Assembly (NCBI GenBank): GCA_023653785.1
Contig: JAMKCH010056736.1
Span: forward strand, 1-64,000
From: Ophioderma brevispina
Lineage: Eukaryota > Echinodermata > Ophiuroidea > Amphilepidida > Ophiodermatidae
DNA length: 64,000 nucleotides
Direction of reading: 5' to 3'
The notes beneath the pieces were generated by a model, which ran no database searches, was not told the DNA's origin, and saw nothing but the letters and a program-made list of their open reading frames with translations. This document shows positions 48,401 to 52,240 of the stretch, piece by piece. A program made the position numbers and the translations under genes. Positions within the stretch are counted from its first letter, which is position 1; each line of letters opens with the position of its first letter.

Positions 48401-50170
48401 CCATATATAAGGCACACATTACATATTTACAAGAATCTACAATGTAGGTTTCTACTAAAATCTTTGAACGTCCCTTTTTCTACTTTTTTAAAAACTTGCA
48501 TTACTATAACAAACCATTTTTCCTCTAAAGACACTTTTTTTTAGACATTTTTTTTTCATCATTTTTAAAATAAAACCTACTTAGGTTTAGGTCCGCGATT
48601 GCGCTGCAAGGCCTATGACATACCATTCAAACTAGAACAATCTCCCTCTTTTTCTACTCTTTTAAACAGAATAAGCTTATTCCGTTACAGACATAAAGTA
48701 ATGTAGTAGCTCTAGTAGCATAACCCCACATGTCAAGTAAAATAACCCCACAATGTCATTTCTATGAAAAAAAACCCACAATGTCACTTAAGTAAGTATA
48801 GCATGCGCGCACACACACACATTTTGTAAAGCTGCATACAAAGTGTCAATTCTTATGGAAGGACAAAATTAATGGGAATGCAATTTTGCAATAAATGGAA
48901 GCACACAAATGGAGCAATAGATTATACCACAATCTATAAATTTCTTCTCTAAGCCTATCATATAGGCTTTTGTGTCAAGTATGAAAGGCCAGTAAAATGG
49001 CAAACTAGTTTCTTGTTTTTTCCACTTGTGAAACAAATCTGATGCAAGTATAACAGAGCTGAACTTTTGAATGGAATCATTTTGACCATTGTTTGTGAAT
49101 ATTGTGTTTTTTGTGTATTTGCCTTGTTTTGGAATAAATTGTTATTGGTAAACAAAAGTAAGGCTGAGTCTGTTTTCCTAGTTGCTGTATGAAAGCCATG
49201 TATTGTATAATGTCCTTTAGAGGCATTTGCAAAGCCTAATTAATACCTTCATTGGTCCAGGCCAGTACAATTGGAATAAATCTGTTTTTTTTAATGCAAA
49301 AATATTTTTGGACCAAAAGTTTTATCCATTTTCGCTTACCGTACGAAGTTTTTAACGCATTCGTTTTACCCCTCCCTATTTGACTTGCAAGAAAATTGGG
49401 AATAAATTAGTGTCCATATAGTGTCTAACCGATCACCCTAATATCTGTTATACCAATTACAGATTTTAAAATTTCAAAATTGGTTCCTTCCAATTCACAA
49501 TTTTTTCTGTGTATTTTTTGTGTGTTAATCATTGCCGTTTTCGACAGTCAAAGCTGGCAAAAGAAGTCAGATTGAATTTAGGTATTTCACATCACGGGCG
49601 AAATTACGTTAGGAATCAACATACACACTCTTGTGTAACATAATAATGATTTGATTTTTCATTTTTTTGACCACTTTGATATTAAATTACTCGGTATAAA
49701 AACGGTAAAACACTAAAACGGCGAAATAGTAAGTTAGTAACAACATACACACTCTGGGTACATAAAATATGAATTGATTGTTTCATTTTTTTGGACCACT
49801 TTGATATTAATGTATCGGATAAAAAACGGTAAAAATTAGAATTTTGCCGATACGTCAGATACTGATAATTATAATCGGCCCAATTCAAAAAATACCGATC
49901 ATATCAGTTATTCCCCTATAATAAATATTCATCATAGAATCGAGGTTTGGGTAAGAATCTTATTGCCTTTGAATGATATCACTTGATAGTCTTCTACATC
50001 ACATCATTGATACTCTTGTTTTCATATGAGGCTGTATTAACAGAATCAGTAATGCATATTTTCTCTTCCCCCTCCTCTCTTTCTACCTTTCAGCTGAAAA
50101 TCACGGCATTTCCCACAAGGCGTACAAGTAGAGGCTGAAGGTGTTGGTCTGGTCCTCAAACACTTTGCCA
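2645..50170 (+). CDS. MED14: MED14, Mediator complex subunit 14 (partial gene, eight exons)
   Basis: MED14 is the central scaffold of Mediator, linking head, middle and tail modules so that transcription factors can act on RNA polymerase II in the nucleus. The call rests on eight collinear exon-like blocks with AG/GT borders. Joined in order they follow the family sequence: a VHA-type helix, EYLTVSVDY, ECLNSDPSKL, KRLYLQL, YIVVDF, a KRK-rich basic linker, ELAHIVAMCD, then IPHKGVQVE-like. Human MED14 (about 1,450 residues) has, from memory, closely similar stations in the same order, so this is roughly a 250-residue central stretch. The start and stop codons lie outside the window. Intron lengths are about 103, 22,280, 1,002, 2,357, 1,831, 10,082 and 8,943 bases. 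One-base indels in three exons and one in-frame TAG break the frame. Intact splice sites and conservation argue for sequence error over a dead gene. Confidence 0.88.
2864..2985 (+). CDS. MED14: MED14 exon 2 of 8 seen
   Basis: Acceptor TTCACAG ends at 2863 and a consensus GTAAGT donor starts at 2986. After two bases completing a codon, 40 open codons read TIEGTPALLTTT, then EYLTVSVDYRQGYYSQVL. The pattern of a PALL segment, a short variable loop, then a beta-hairpin V-D-x-x-x-G is the MED14 arrangement (human SIETALPALIVP, then HIFVDLHSG). The phase suits the following exon if one G was lost at the donor (CTGG/GTAAGT), a typical homopolymer dropout. The downstream intron is the largest in the window. 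Confidence 0.82.
2986..4440. other. Intron sequence, nothing recognised
   Basis: Start of the 22-kb MED14 intron. A C-run of 12 is at 3294-3305. No repeat with clear ends or coding frame was seen. Confidence 0.5.
4543..5460 (+). repeat. AGGTCA-rich dispersed repeat, long copy
   Basis: Opens with a hairpin CCCCCGCCAAC...GTTGGCGAAGGGG (4549-4576), then GT-rich sequence, then GGGTCAAAGGTCA at 4734-4746 and further AAGGTCA words every 50-120 bases. A short hairpin CCTGCCCTAAGGCAGG at about 5223 recurs as CCTGCTCTAGGGCAGG at about 5420, about 197 bases later. Non-coding. Confidence 0.65.
5461..6555. other. Intron sequence, nothing recognised
   Basis: AT-rich; short frames only; no terminal repeats found. 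Confidence 0.45.
6560..7130 (+). repeat. AGGTCA-rich dispersed repeat
   Basis: AGGTCAAAGGTCCC near 6665, GGCAAAGGTCATG near 6689 and 6838, then GGGTCATCAGGGGTCATC near 6930. Short open frames here simply run through the repeat. Same family as 4543-5460. Confidence 0.6.
7135..8945 (-). mobile_element. Non-LTR retrotransposon 3' half, decayed
   Basis: Read on the minus strand. Near 8920 a frame gives VCDDFLMAA, a likely altered (Y/F)xDD box. Then 8887 to 8435 is open for 150 codons, with NLKLKPIKCKSLSL, the FNIG segment, FLGSYLSF and IYKNYIIPSSRF, the post-YADD thumb region of site-specific-type LINEs. Further on, broken frames give RRFDHLWKSF, a cysteine/histidine finger-like segment ending VLTNCKFMLDQE, then TIPPN-like KPIPPNIMPNPAK. 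The likely 3' UTR runs to a terminal AATAAT-rich tail at 7135-7165. Overall resemblance is to R2/NeSL-like elements with a C-terminal endonuclease. The clade is an inference. Confidence 0.72.
8937..9000 (+). repeat. AGGTCA-repeat fragment beside the LINE
   Basis: TTTCAAGGTCATCTGGGGTC followed by CATCCAAGGT. A short piece of the AGGTCA family immediately upstream of the LINE remnant. Confidence 0.45.
9110..9620. repeat. GGTACCAA / GATACCAAAA repeat
   Basis: Words GGTACCAAATTAT, GATACCAAAATGAGTAC and GTGGTACCAAATTTAT recur, with the order GGTACCxATxGATxxCTATG...GATACCAAAA...ACGTCAGAA seen again at 50690-50790. It is an old dispersed repeat; no frame. Confidence 0.4.
10113..10315. mobile_element. 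PiggyBac-like MITE, 195 bp
   Basis: TTAA at 10113-10116 is followed by CCCTCTGAGGTCTACC. The right end, GGTAGACCTCATGGGA, is followed by TTAA at 10312-10315. The inverted ends match at about 15 positions and start with CCC-type bases next to a TTAA duplication, the hallmark of piggyBac elements. Too short to encode a transposase. Confidence 0.75.
10316..12240. other. Intron sequence, mostly unremarkable
   Basis: T-runs at 10680 and 10708, the three 19-bp repeats at 11061, and otherwise AT-rich single-copy-looking DNA. No gene found. Confidence 0.45.
11061..11117. repeat. Three perfect 19-bp tandem repeats
   Basis: TTGGTGACCTCATGTGACC occurs three times without change at 11061-11079, 11080-11098 and 11099-11117. 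Each unit contains two TGACC words (AGGTCA half-sites on the other strand), so it is a local expansion within the AGGTCA family. Confidence 0.9.
12244..13188. mobile_element. 945-bp element with repeated GTGACGGATGTT motif
   Basis: Ends are imperfect inverted repeats starting AAGGTGTGCAGT (left) and closing CACTGCACACCT (right), flanked by ATTG on both sides. Within the arms GGGTGTATTACATAGTGACG sits inverted at 12313 and 13137. The motif TAGTGACGGATGTTGA or its complement occurs again near 12591, 12633, 12673, 12726, 12932 and, decayed, 12974. There is no transposase. Multiple subterminal copies suggest binding sites for a transposase supplied in trans. Confidence 0.72.
13258..14634 (-). mobile_element. 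MITE family 1, copy 2, split by a nested element
   Basis: TTAAAGGCTGACTCAGTGAT at the left and TTTGAGTCAGCCTTAAA at the right mark a reverse-oriented copy. About 75 bases of it precede and 210 follow an insertion at 13332-14424. The two halves align with the uninterrupted copies at 1398, 30509 and 45406. Confidence 0.85.
13332..14424. mobile_element. Tc1/mariner-like element nested in a MITE
   Basis: Starts CATGCTGTCCCAAAAAAATG and ends CATTTTTTGGGACAGCCTG. Inverted repeats extend about 75 bases, including GCATGGGTCTTTGTTTGGTA on the left. TA lies at 13330-13331 and again at 14425-14426. Uninterrupted sister MITEs have one TATA-containing site at that point, so TA was duplicated. The interior (1,093 bp total) shows only short frames (86 and 79 codons) with no recognisable DDE/D motif, so it is probably non-autonomous. 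Confidence 0.85.
14871..15215 (-). mobile_element. MITE family 2, copy 1 (AGGTGCAACGAGAGATTT ends)
   Basis: Left end TTAAAGGTGCAACGAGAGAT; the right end is a decayed GACATCTCTTGTTGACACC. The body aligns in reverse with 33863-34214 (shared words GTGTCCCTAAAAAA, AGCTGGGAAA, TTCAGCCTAT, GTAGCCAAATA). Confidence 0.75.
15970..16660. repeat. CA-rich simple sequence
   Basis: Two A/C-rich stretches, 15970-16035 and 16385-16660, of ACACATAC-type words, with a short pure (CA)n near 16577-16590. Open frames through it are low-complexity artefacts. Confidence 0.7.
17540..17770 (+). repeat. GTCCGTCAGTCTGTCTG repeat start
   Basis: Same design as 958-1090: a G-run/C-run hairpin, GATTTTGTCATAACC, then a GTCCGTCAGTCTGTCTGTC run. 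It is probably a truncated head of the AGGTCA family. Confidence 0.45.
17990..18349. mobile_element. hAT-like MITE rich in ACTGCA
   Basis: Left end TAAGGTACTCCGTTATACTT and right end AAGTATGAACGGACCTTA are inverted, differing by a short insertion. The interior repeats ACTGCA/TGCAGT words at least ten times. The end consensus AAGGTCCGTTCATACTTC resembles hAT-type MITE ends. No clear target duplication was found. Confidence 0.6.
18350..20600. other. Intron sequence with one odd palindrome
   Basis: TTGCGTAAATTTTACGCAA at 19101-19119 is a perfect odd palindrome. A 50-codon frame near 20025-20170 contains RGAWTADQEELAHCF, faintly like Myb-type WTxxE segments of some LINEs. Otherwise nothing. Confidence 0.4.
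20617..21235. repeat. Two-copy tandem duplication, about 310-bp unit
   Basis: Copy one starts TTATATAAAAACC at about 20618 and copy two TTATATAAAAACG at about 20928. Both contain TATTGTCGGAG, CCCTTCGGGA, GGCCCCGT and TTCCATGGAAGAT-like words in the same order, about 20 percent diverged. It is GC-richer than its surroundings. It may be a satellite monomer pair; no gene is recognised. Confidence 0.75.
21815..22140 (+). mobile_element. tRNA-derived SINE with (A/T)-rich 3' tail
   Basis: A B-box-like GGTTCGAAGCCCCGC is at 21861-21875, followed by GTGTCCTGGGCAAGA and, at the end, AGCGCTTGGAATCC, AAAAGGCGCTTACAAATG and GTATTATTTTATTT. The layout of tRNA head, central body and GCGCTxTAxAAAT tail resembles Deu-type SINEs of deuterostomes. 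That subfamily name is an inference. Confidence 0.6.
22141..23200. other. Intron sequence, nothing recognised
   Basis: AT-rich DNA with no clear inverted ends or coding similarity. Confidence 0.45.
23205..23600. mobile_element. Foldback element, copy 1
   Basis: The sequence folds about 23450: CGATACGGACGGCAC with GTGCCGGTGTATCG, GTCATACATC with GATGTATGAC, then outer arms AACCATATAAACGAATTAAA with TTTTTAATTCATTGTTAGGGTT. A second copy lies at 39890-40300. No coding sequence. Confidence 0.72.
24431..24915. mobile_element. Chain of three interlocking palindromes
   Basis: Palindrome one is 24431-24591 (GTGAAAGATGT / ACATCTTTCAC arms around GAGCCGGTACGGCGA). Palindrome two is 24753-24915 (CAAATATTGACTGCTC / GAGAGCAGTCAATAT). 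Between them TTATATCACTCATACATAAA at 24594-24613 is the perfect complement of 24730-24749. All three share TATACAAATATT-type ends. Confidence 0.8.
25266..25350 (+). CDS. MED14: MED14 exon 3 of 8 seen
   Basis: A strong CCCTGTTTTCAG acceptor ends at 25265 and a GTAAGA donor begins at 25351. After AA, the frame reads TTLLEEIEECLNSDPSKL, then TSLHYIATL. This matches the MED14 segment where human has LDDMEKSVNDDMKRIIPWIQQL. The exon ends after two bases of a codon (AG), and the next exon supplies A, giving arginine, so splice phases agree. No indel is needed inside this exon. Confidence 0.88.
25430..26160 (+). repeat. CCCCCAGCTT repeat copy with internal hairpin
   Basis: Begins TATCCCCCAGCTTTGAAGGA, the head seen at 34610. 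GACTTCAATCTCAACC occurs twice, near 25552 and 25946. A hairpin TGGTTCTTGAAATGGTTCTT / AAGAACCATTTTTAAGAGCC is at 25735-25791. It lies in the 1-kb intron between MED14 exons. Confidence 0.5.
26353..26509 (+). CDS. MED14: MED14 exon 4 of 8 seen (in-frame stop)
   Basis: A TTGTTACAG acceptor ends at 26352 and a GTAAGT donor starts at 26510. Entering with one base, the exon reads TYLYGSTEAVCQILPVHCRK and later KLSSKRLYLQLMRHGGEYI. The second part matches MED14 (human NLSKNKLFIKLTRLPQYYI). Between them an in-frame TAG lies at about 26434-26436, just after a run of five A. The frame at both ends is the same, so either one substitution or two compensating indels (five A read for four, then a lost base near GGCGGAC) explains it. 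The codon after ATT continues in the next exon as YI/VVDF. Confidence 0.85.
26510..28866. other. MED14 intron, nothing coding
   Basis: Includes CGTTCTGGGAACGAGG-like sequence near 26995, related to 39770-39880, a short ATATGGGGTGG/CCACCCCATAT pair at 27141 and 27305, and a CpG-richer 27690-28450 with CCTAAGATTAAGCCTAGGAT. Confidence 0.45.
28867..29078 (+). CDS. MED14: MED14 exon 5 of 8 seen (one-base deletion)
   Basis: Acceptor ATTTGCAG ends at 28866 and a GTAGGT donor begins at 29079. The first part reads VVDFKAKAHQDELEPRYHL then MRVRPA, matching human VVEMLEVPNKPTQLSYKYYFMSVNAA. The second part, from about 28980, reads KAEADTAETYLAPLRLLATD and ends DHFAQ in another frame. The exon is 212 bases where 213 would restore phase, so one base is missing between about 28944 and 28980. 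The region after the conserved start is variable in the family. Confidence 0.83.
29930..30262 (-). mobile_element. tRNA-derived SINE, copy 1
   Basis: On the minus strand the head reads GAGTGGCCTAGCGGTTAGGG (A box) and, about 45 bases on, GGTTTCGAATCCCGG (B box with one extra T). The body shares GGGACCGACGGCTTAACGTC and CACCCTACTCT-type words with 40640-40960. It lies in the intron before the microexon. Confidence 0.75.
30509..30830 (+). mobile_element. MITE family 1, copy 3
   Basis: Starts TTAAAAGGCTGACTCAGAGA and ends TCTGAGTCAGCCTTTAAA. It is 320 bp, uninterrupted, and ends 79 bases before the MED14 microexon. It supplies the empty-site comparison for the nested element at 13332 (GTATATGCAAAAAAA region). 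Confidence 0.85.
30910..30939 (+). CDS. MED14: MED14 microexon (30 bases), exon 6 of 8 seen
   Basis: A TTCATTTTACAG acceptor ends at 30909 and a GTATGG donor starts at 30940. The 30 bases keep phase 0 on both sides and read TRRNKLHKRK. Human MED14 has TRTNAKRK at the same point, the start of a basic linker that probably carries a nuclear localisation signal. It lies between a TTAA-ended MITE ending at 30830 and a foldback element starting about 10 bases after its donor. Confidence 0.78.
30946..31684. mobile_element. Long foldback element beside the microexon
   Basis: About 85-base imperfect ends: GTTTAAAGCAATATTGG...CCCCCATTTTCAAAATTTG on the left, inverted as CAAATTTTGAAAAATGGGGG...ATTATTGCTTTGTAAAC on the right. 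Inner arms also pair (GACCGTATTCAATA with TATTGAATACTGGTC; GCTGTCAATCGATCC with GGATCATTGACAGG). A TTATTATTATCGG hairpin lies near 31297-31328. The left end begins about 10 bases after the microexon donor. Confidence 0.72.
32895..33051. mobile_element. 157-bp MITE with TTTGT target duplication
   Basis: Starts CAGGATGCAAATTTGA and ends TCAAATTTGCATCCCTG. TTTGT directly abuts both ends (32890-32894 and 33052-33056). GAGAATC words inside are also inverted. Confidence 0.75.
33297..33863. mobile_element. MITE with TTAAGTGTATAAGGT ends and a poly(T) tract
   Basis: Left end TTAAGTGTATAAGGT and right end ACCTTATACACTTA are inverted. Inside, 33337-33405 is an uninterrupted run of 69 T. The rest is AT-rich with no frame. 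MITE family 2 begins exactly where this element ends. Confidence 0.7.
33337..33405. repeat. Poly(T), 69 bases
   Basis: An uninterrupted homopolymer. It is far longer than neighbouring runs and gives spurious poly-Phe and poly-Lys frames. Confidence 0.98.
33863..34214 (+). mobile_element. MITE family 2, copy 2
   Basis: Starts AGAGGTGCAACGAGAGATTT and ends AAATCTCTTGTTGCACCTTT, about 20 bases of inverted repeat, bordered by TTAG on the left and TTAA on the right. It shares its body with 14871-15215. Confidence 0.82.
34605..35450 (+). repeat. AGGTCA-family copy, full head
   Basis: Head TATCCCCCGGCTTAAAAAGG and GGGGATATTGCAACAGCAGA, a GTGTGTCAG run, then two successive units carrying GCCAAACTTG, GATCAGAAGAACCACTG, GAGGTCATGTG and GGGGCATTCT (34780-34860 and 35065-35230). 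Non-coding. Confidence 0.65.
36367..36526. repeat. Hairpin with one arm duplicated
   Basis: Left arm 36367-36414 (CCAATACCCAAATTTATT, then GGTCTCGCTATGAGTT). Its complement occurs twice: 36429-36462 (inner part only, nearly perfect) and 36479-36526 (full length, more diverged). The spacers CTGCGTCTCGCC and CTGCGTCTCGTCC are also repeated. Confidence 0.85.
36540..36602 (+). repeat. AGGTCA-family copy, left part (split by LINE)
   Basis: CCAAACTTGATCAGAAGAAC, CACTGGCCTCAAGGTC and GTGGAGTACTCTG match the 34780-34830 unit. The continuation resumes after the LINE at about 39060. Confidence 0.6.
36603..39055 (+). mobile_element. CR1/Jockey-superfamily LINE, 5'-truncated and frameshifted
   Basis: Order of domains on the + strand: C-terminal part of an APE-type endonuclease with KPGISDHDIVLFNIKL (36713-36760); reverse transcriptase with a broken GSF-GP...YINDIQ segment (37957-38020) and an FADD box at 38047-38058; thumb DYLGISIAKDLRWN (38262-38303); KLEQVQRAGARIVF (38464-38505); terminal PRVWNNLPAQVV (38747-38782). 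Many one-base shifts break it into short frames. ORF1 and most of the endonuclease are missing. It interrupts an AGGTCA repeat. Confidence 0.85.
39056..39545 (+). repeat. AGGTCA-family copy, right part
   Basis: GAGGTCAAGGGCATGTGGTC, AAGGTCATTTCAGGTCATG, ATCCAAAGGTCAAATCAC and similar words. Resumes the unit left off at 36602. Confidence 0.6.
39890..40300. mobile_element. Foldback element, copy 2
   Basis: Aligns with 23205-23600 across its length: AATATGTGCTACAAAATAT, TTATCTAACCATAAAAA, CAGACGGCACAGTAT, CGTGCCGACCATA, GGTGGTTTTTAATTCCT. The palindrome is more decayed than in copy 1. Confidence 0.72.
40640..40960 (-). mobile_element. tRNA-derived SINE, copy 2
   Basis: Minus-strand head GGCCCACTGGTTGGGGTGTT (A box) and AGTTCAATTCCTGG (B box) at about 40890-40950. 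The body shares GGGACCGATGGCTTAACGTC with copy 1. It ends about 60 bases before the MED14 exon at 41022. Confidence 0.75.
41022..41150 (+). CDS. MED14: MED14 exon 7 of 8 seen
   Basis: A TTTTCTGCTTAG acceptor ends at 41021 and a GTGAGT donor begins at 41151. Exactly 43 open codons read FLSVERSMKKRRMSTH, then ELAHIVAMCDARIPYITL. The KKRR run continues the basic linker begun by the microexon, and ELAHIVAMCD is the signature of the next MED14 domain (human LAHFVAMCDTNMPF). There is no indel, and both borders are phase 0. This is the best single piece of evidence for the gene. Diverged copies of its 3' half lie at 41262-41345 and 42386-42455. Confidence 0.93.
41262..41345 (+). pseudogene. Decayed copy of the 3' end of MED14 exon 7 and its donor
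   Basis: TGTGTAATGCAAGAATT and the following TTAGTTATTGATCTATCAATC match TGTGTGATGCAAGAATTCC in the exon and GTTATTGATTACCGATCAATC in the intron just after it, about 145 bases away. The coding frame is lost. It shows that the duplicated unit spanned the exon-intron border. Confidence 0.65.
41356..42275. mobile_element. Inverted-repeat element carrying a SINE
   Basis: CGTCGCCCACATATACTGTC, then TTATCTGAC at 41356-41384, is inverted at 42244-42275 (GTCAGATAAGACAGTATGTG, then ATGTGGGCGACG). The enclosed 860 bases hold the SINE at 41718-42029 and AT-rich DNA. Confidence 0.6.
41718..42029 (-). mobile_element. tRNA-derived SINE of a second family
   Basis: On the minus strand: GGTGCAGTTGGATCGGCG (A box region, 42004-42021), TAGGTTCAAGCCCCGC (B box, 41961-41976), then GGGCAAGGCACTTTTCCTCA, CTCCACCCAGGAGTATAAAT and GGGTACC. 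The tail ends in a short lower-complexity stretch near 41718. Confidence 0.78.
42386..42455 (+). pseudogene. Second intronic copy of MED14 exon 7
   Basis: In an open frame this reads LELLGHVIVMCNTRIPYTVL, aligning with the exon's NELAHIVAMCDARIPYITL. TACAAGAATTCCATACAC is nearly identical at DNA level. A CAG stands at 42384, but the donor position corresponds to TTAGTC instead of GTGAGTC, so it is probably not spliced at the old site. It lies 1.25 kb downstream of the exon. Confidence 0.7.
43035..44533. repeat. C-rich minisatellite, about 20-bp unit, 1.5 kb
   Basis: About 70 variants of GACCACACCCCATACCCCCG. A higher-order pattern is marked by TGTCATCC/GTCCGCCCTATGCAATA-like interruptions near 43270, 43625, 43918 and 44308, roughly every 300-390 bases. 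Strand asymmetry is extreme (few G on +). Long frames here, up to 369 codons, are proline-rich artefacts. Confidence 0.93.
44534..45175. repeat. Three-and-a-half tandem copies of a ~180-bp unit
   Basis: AAGTTTCAxCCTG starts units at 44534, 44711, 44884 and 45077. Each has CAGATCTCCAxxTATTTTGT, TTCACAAAAAGTGTCAATGA and ATCTAATCAGTTTxAGAA. The array closes with GCCACACCGACGGACAGCAG. It follows the minisatellite directly. Confidence 0.85.
45406..45782 (+). mobile_element. MITE family 1, copy 4
   Basis: TTAAAGGCTGACTCAGAGAT to TCTCTGAGTCAGCCTTTAAA. The copy is full length at 377 bp, with CATATAAC-type interior matching copy 1. Confidence 0.88.
45783..47855. other. MED14 intron, nothing recognised
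   Basis: AT-rich with T-runs. A 47-base AG...GT block near 46310-46351 looks like an exon but has no support. Confidence 0.4.
47860..48005 (+). repeat. G-rich tract with quadruplex potential
   Basis: Runs GGGGG, GGGG, GGGGGG, GGGG, GGGG, GGGGGG, GGGGGGGGGG lie within 145 bases, most spaced under 20. The G-rich strand is the MED14 sense strand. Confidence 0.7.
48185..48285. repeat. (GTGA)n microsatellite, interrupted
   Basis: GTGAGTGAG words fill 48187-48275 with interruptions such as TTTGT and GATGGA. A short (CA)n follows at 48390-48400. Confidence 0.9.
48400..50093. other. MED14 intron, nothing recognised before exon 8
   Basis: A diverged direct repeat near 49617-49680 and 49741-49805 (CAACATACACACTCT, then TTGATTTTTCATTTTTTTGA-type words, about 124 bases apart). 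Otherwise AT-rich. Confidence 0.45.
50094..50170 (+). CDS. MED14: MED14 exon 8 of 8 seen (indels)
   Basis: A long pyrimidine tract and CTTTCAG end at 50093; a GTAAGT donor starts at 50171. Allowing a missing G after CTG, a C/T homopolymer slip in ATTTCCC and a missing G in AAGGCG, the exon reads LENHGIPHKG and VQVEAEGVGLVLKHFA. Human MED14 has NLEIPHQGVQVEGDG here. The second half is in a single open frame. All three slips are at homopolymers, as expected of raw long reads. I found no later exon in the remaining 13.8 kb. Confidence 0.87.
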
Positions 50171-50689
50171 GTAAGTGAACAATTTTGGATAAATCAAACA
50201 TTTTACTCTTCGTACATCTGCTAGATCATGTACTTTATAATTGTCCGTTAACATAATAAGTACATGATTCAGAGTAGGTGCAAAGGTATAATCGGATCCT
50301 AAATAAATAATCAGGGATGGCTATTTGATGAAGAAGAGTGGAGGCATATTGCATAAAATCGGTGTAGCTTATTATGCTCGCCGTTCATATGTTGCAACTG
50401 TGTAATTAATTTACATACGTCATCATCCCCGGTCAATGTCATACTGCATGATTTTAAGTCTCTTAGTCTCTGGGTGGCGCTATCATCGAAAGCGTCTATG
50501 GGCAATTGTCACAGTTTCACACAACCTGGTATAATTTAAATTGGCACAAAGTCATTGGGGGATGTTCTTTTTTACCAGGTCTTAACCCTAAAAGCGCTGG
50601 TCTTTTTGGACCCATCTCACCGCCTGGGGAGGTTGGCCTGATTCCGCCCCCCAGTCGCTCGGAAACGGATTGATGAACTATCATATGTG

Positions 50690-50790
50690 TGGTACCAATG
50701 GATCTATGACCCTTCCCTTTTTCATGATACCAAAAAAAGTACAAACAGACCTTAATATGTCACAGTGACGTCAGAACATGACGTCATGCA
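50690..50790. repeat. GGTACCAA repeat, second copy
   Basis: GTGGTACCAATGGATCTATG, TGATACCAAAAAAAGTAC and GACGTCAGAACATGACGTCA. Same order of words as 9240-9340. Confidence 0.4.
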
Positions 50791-51294
50791 AAAATGCAAA
50801 TTTTTTTTTAAAATAAGCGCATTTAAAATTTGCAAAAATATTTTTTTCAAGCAAAAGTGGATTTTTGTATCGCACACATGCTCTTACTACAAATCAATCA
50901 AATAATAATAGTGTAACTGTATCTTAAGCTCAAAAAAACTGGATTTCTGCTGTTCCGTGTAATGTCAATGGTAAGATAGCTTTTCTTTACACGCAGTGCG
51001 CAATTACATAACGCCGCGCCATAAGCCTCAAGGGGGTCGGATTTTCCCCCCCCGGCCTTTTAATGGTTTCGGTTGAATTATTGTAACTTTAAATCCTGTT
51101 ACAAAGTTCAACTGTTTCACTTCAAAAGTTACCCATAAATCTGTTGTATGATTCTTTTTTGGGTGCCAAATCCTACTAGTCTGAAAAGGATATGTATGTC
51201 TACACCCCCCGTGCACCCCCCCCACAGAATTATCCCCCACCAACTTTTTAGTGCCCTTTAGGGTCCTGAAACACTTGGTATGTTAACAGGTAGT

Positions 51295-51710
51295 GAAAAA
51301 AATTCCGTGCTCTTGATTATATCCAAGAGTGGCCGGCCATGATGGCTGGCAAAATGGTCAACAATTGAAAAAAGTCCATATATCAGCTAAGTAAATGCCA
51401 ATAAACCACAAATTGTTAGTTTATATATTTGCAAACCCTCCCAAATTCACTTTTGGTGTTCTTGTTTTGCTATAATGCTTCAAATCCAAGATGGCGGGCC
51501 AATATGGCTGCCAAAAGTAGTGAAATTTGAGAAACTCTAATATTATCCAATATTTTTGATGAAAGAATAATGAGATGATCAGATGTTTTAATCCATAAAA
51601 CTAATTGAGCACTACTTGTGTTCTGTTTCAATGCACTAAGTTCAAGATGGCCATCACAATTGTCTAATTTCTGAGGAAAATTCATGTCGTTTACTGGCTG
51701 AAAATACAAG
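51295..51710. repeat. Three diverged units carrying CAAGATGGC
   Basis: GGCCATGATGGCTGGCAAAA near 51338, CCAAGATGGCGGGCCAATAT near 51487 and TTCAAGATGGCCATC near 51641, about 155 bases apart, with related AT-rich sequence between. CAAGATGGC(GG) is the core recognised by YY1 in animals. Confidence 0.55.
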
Positions 51711-51794
51711 TGGAAAATGATAACAGAAATCCATATTTAATTGATTTCACACTTTAACACCCACACCAGCACACATCAGCTGGTAATAAATAAA

Positions 51795-52240
51795 TACACT
51801 TCGATGGCAGATATGGGTCCTTCTAACCAAACTGGTTCGATTAAGCCCTCCATCGTTTCCGATACCCTGGTTCGTGTAGTAGGCGGCAGATCATGAATCG
51901 GACCTCTATTCCAATGCGCTATCCTTTATTTGGCACACTCTGTAAGGAAGCAGAGACACACTTGGTTATATAAATAAAAAGAAATTACCATTTGTTATAA
52001 ACCTGGTAAGTATCCCAAATAAAGCAAAATTATAACCTATTAGACATTTTATATAGCGATTATCCTGCTATAAAACAAACACACACACACAAACACACAC
52101 ACACACACCACACTTGGTATAAGATTTTGATGGCAATACGGTCCTTCTAACCAAACGGCTCGATACAGCCTCCACATCGTGTCCAAGGCACTCTGGTCCT
52201 AATTCCATTTGCACTGTCGGTAATTTGCCACCCCTGTTGT
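51795..52240. repeat. Direct duplication around a (CA)n tract
   Basis: CGATGGCAGATATGGGTCCT (about 51802) and TGATGGCAATACGGTCCT (about 52129) start two related 100-base segments, both with TTCTAACCAAAC and TCGAT-AGCC words. A (CA)n lies between them at 52079-52112. Confidence 0.65.
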
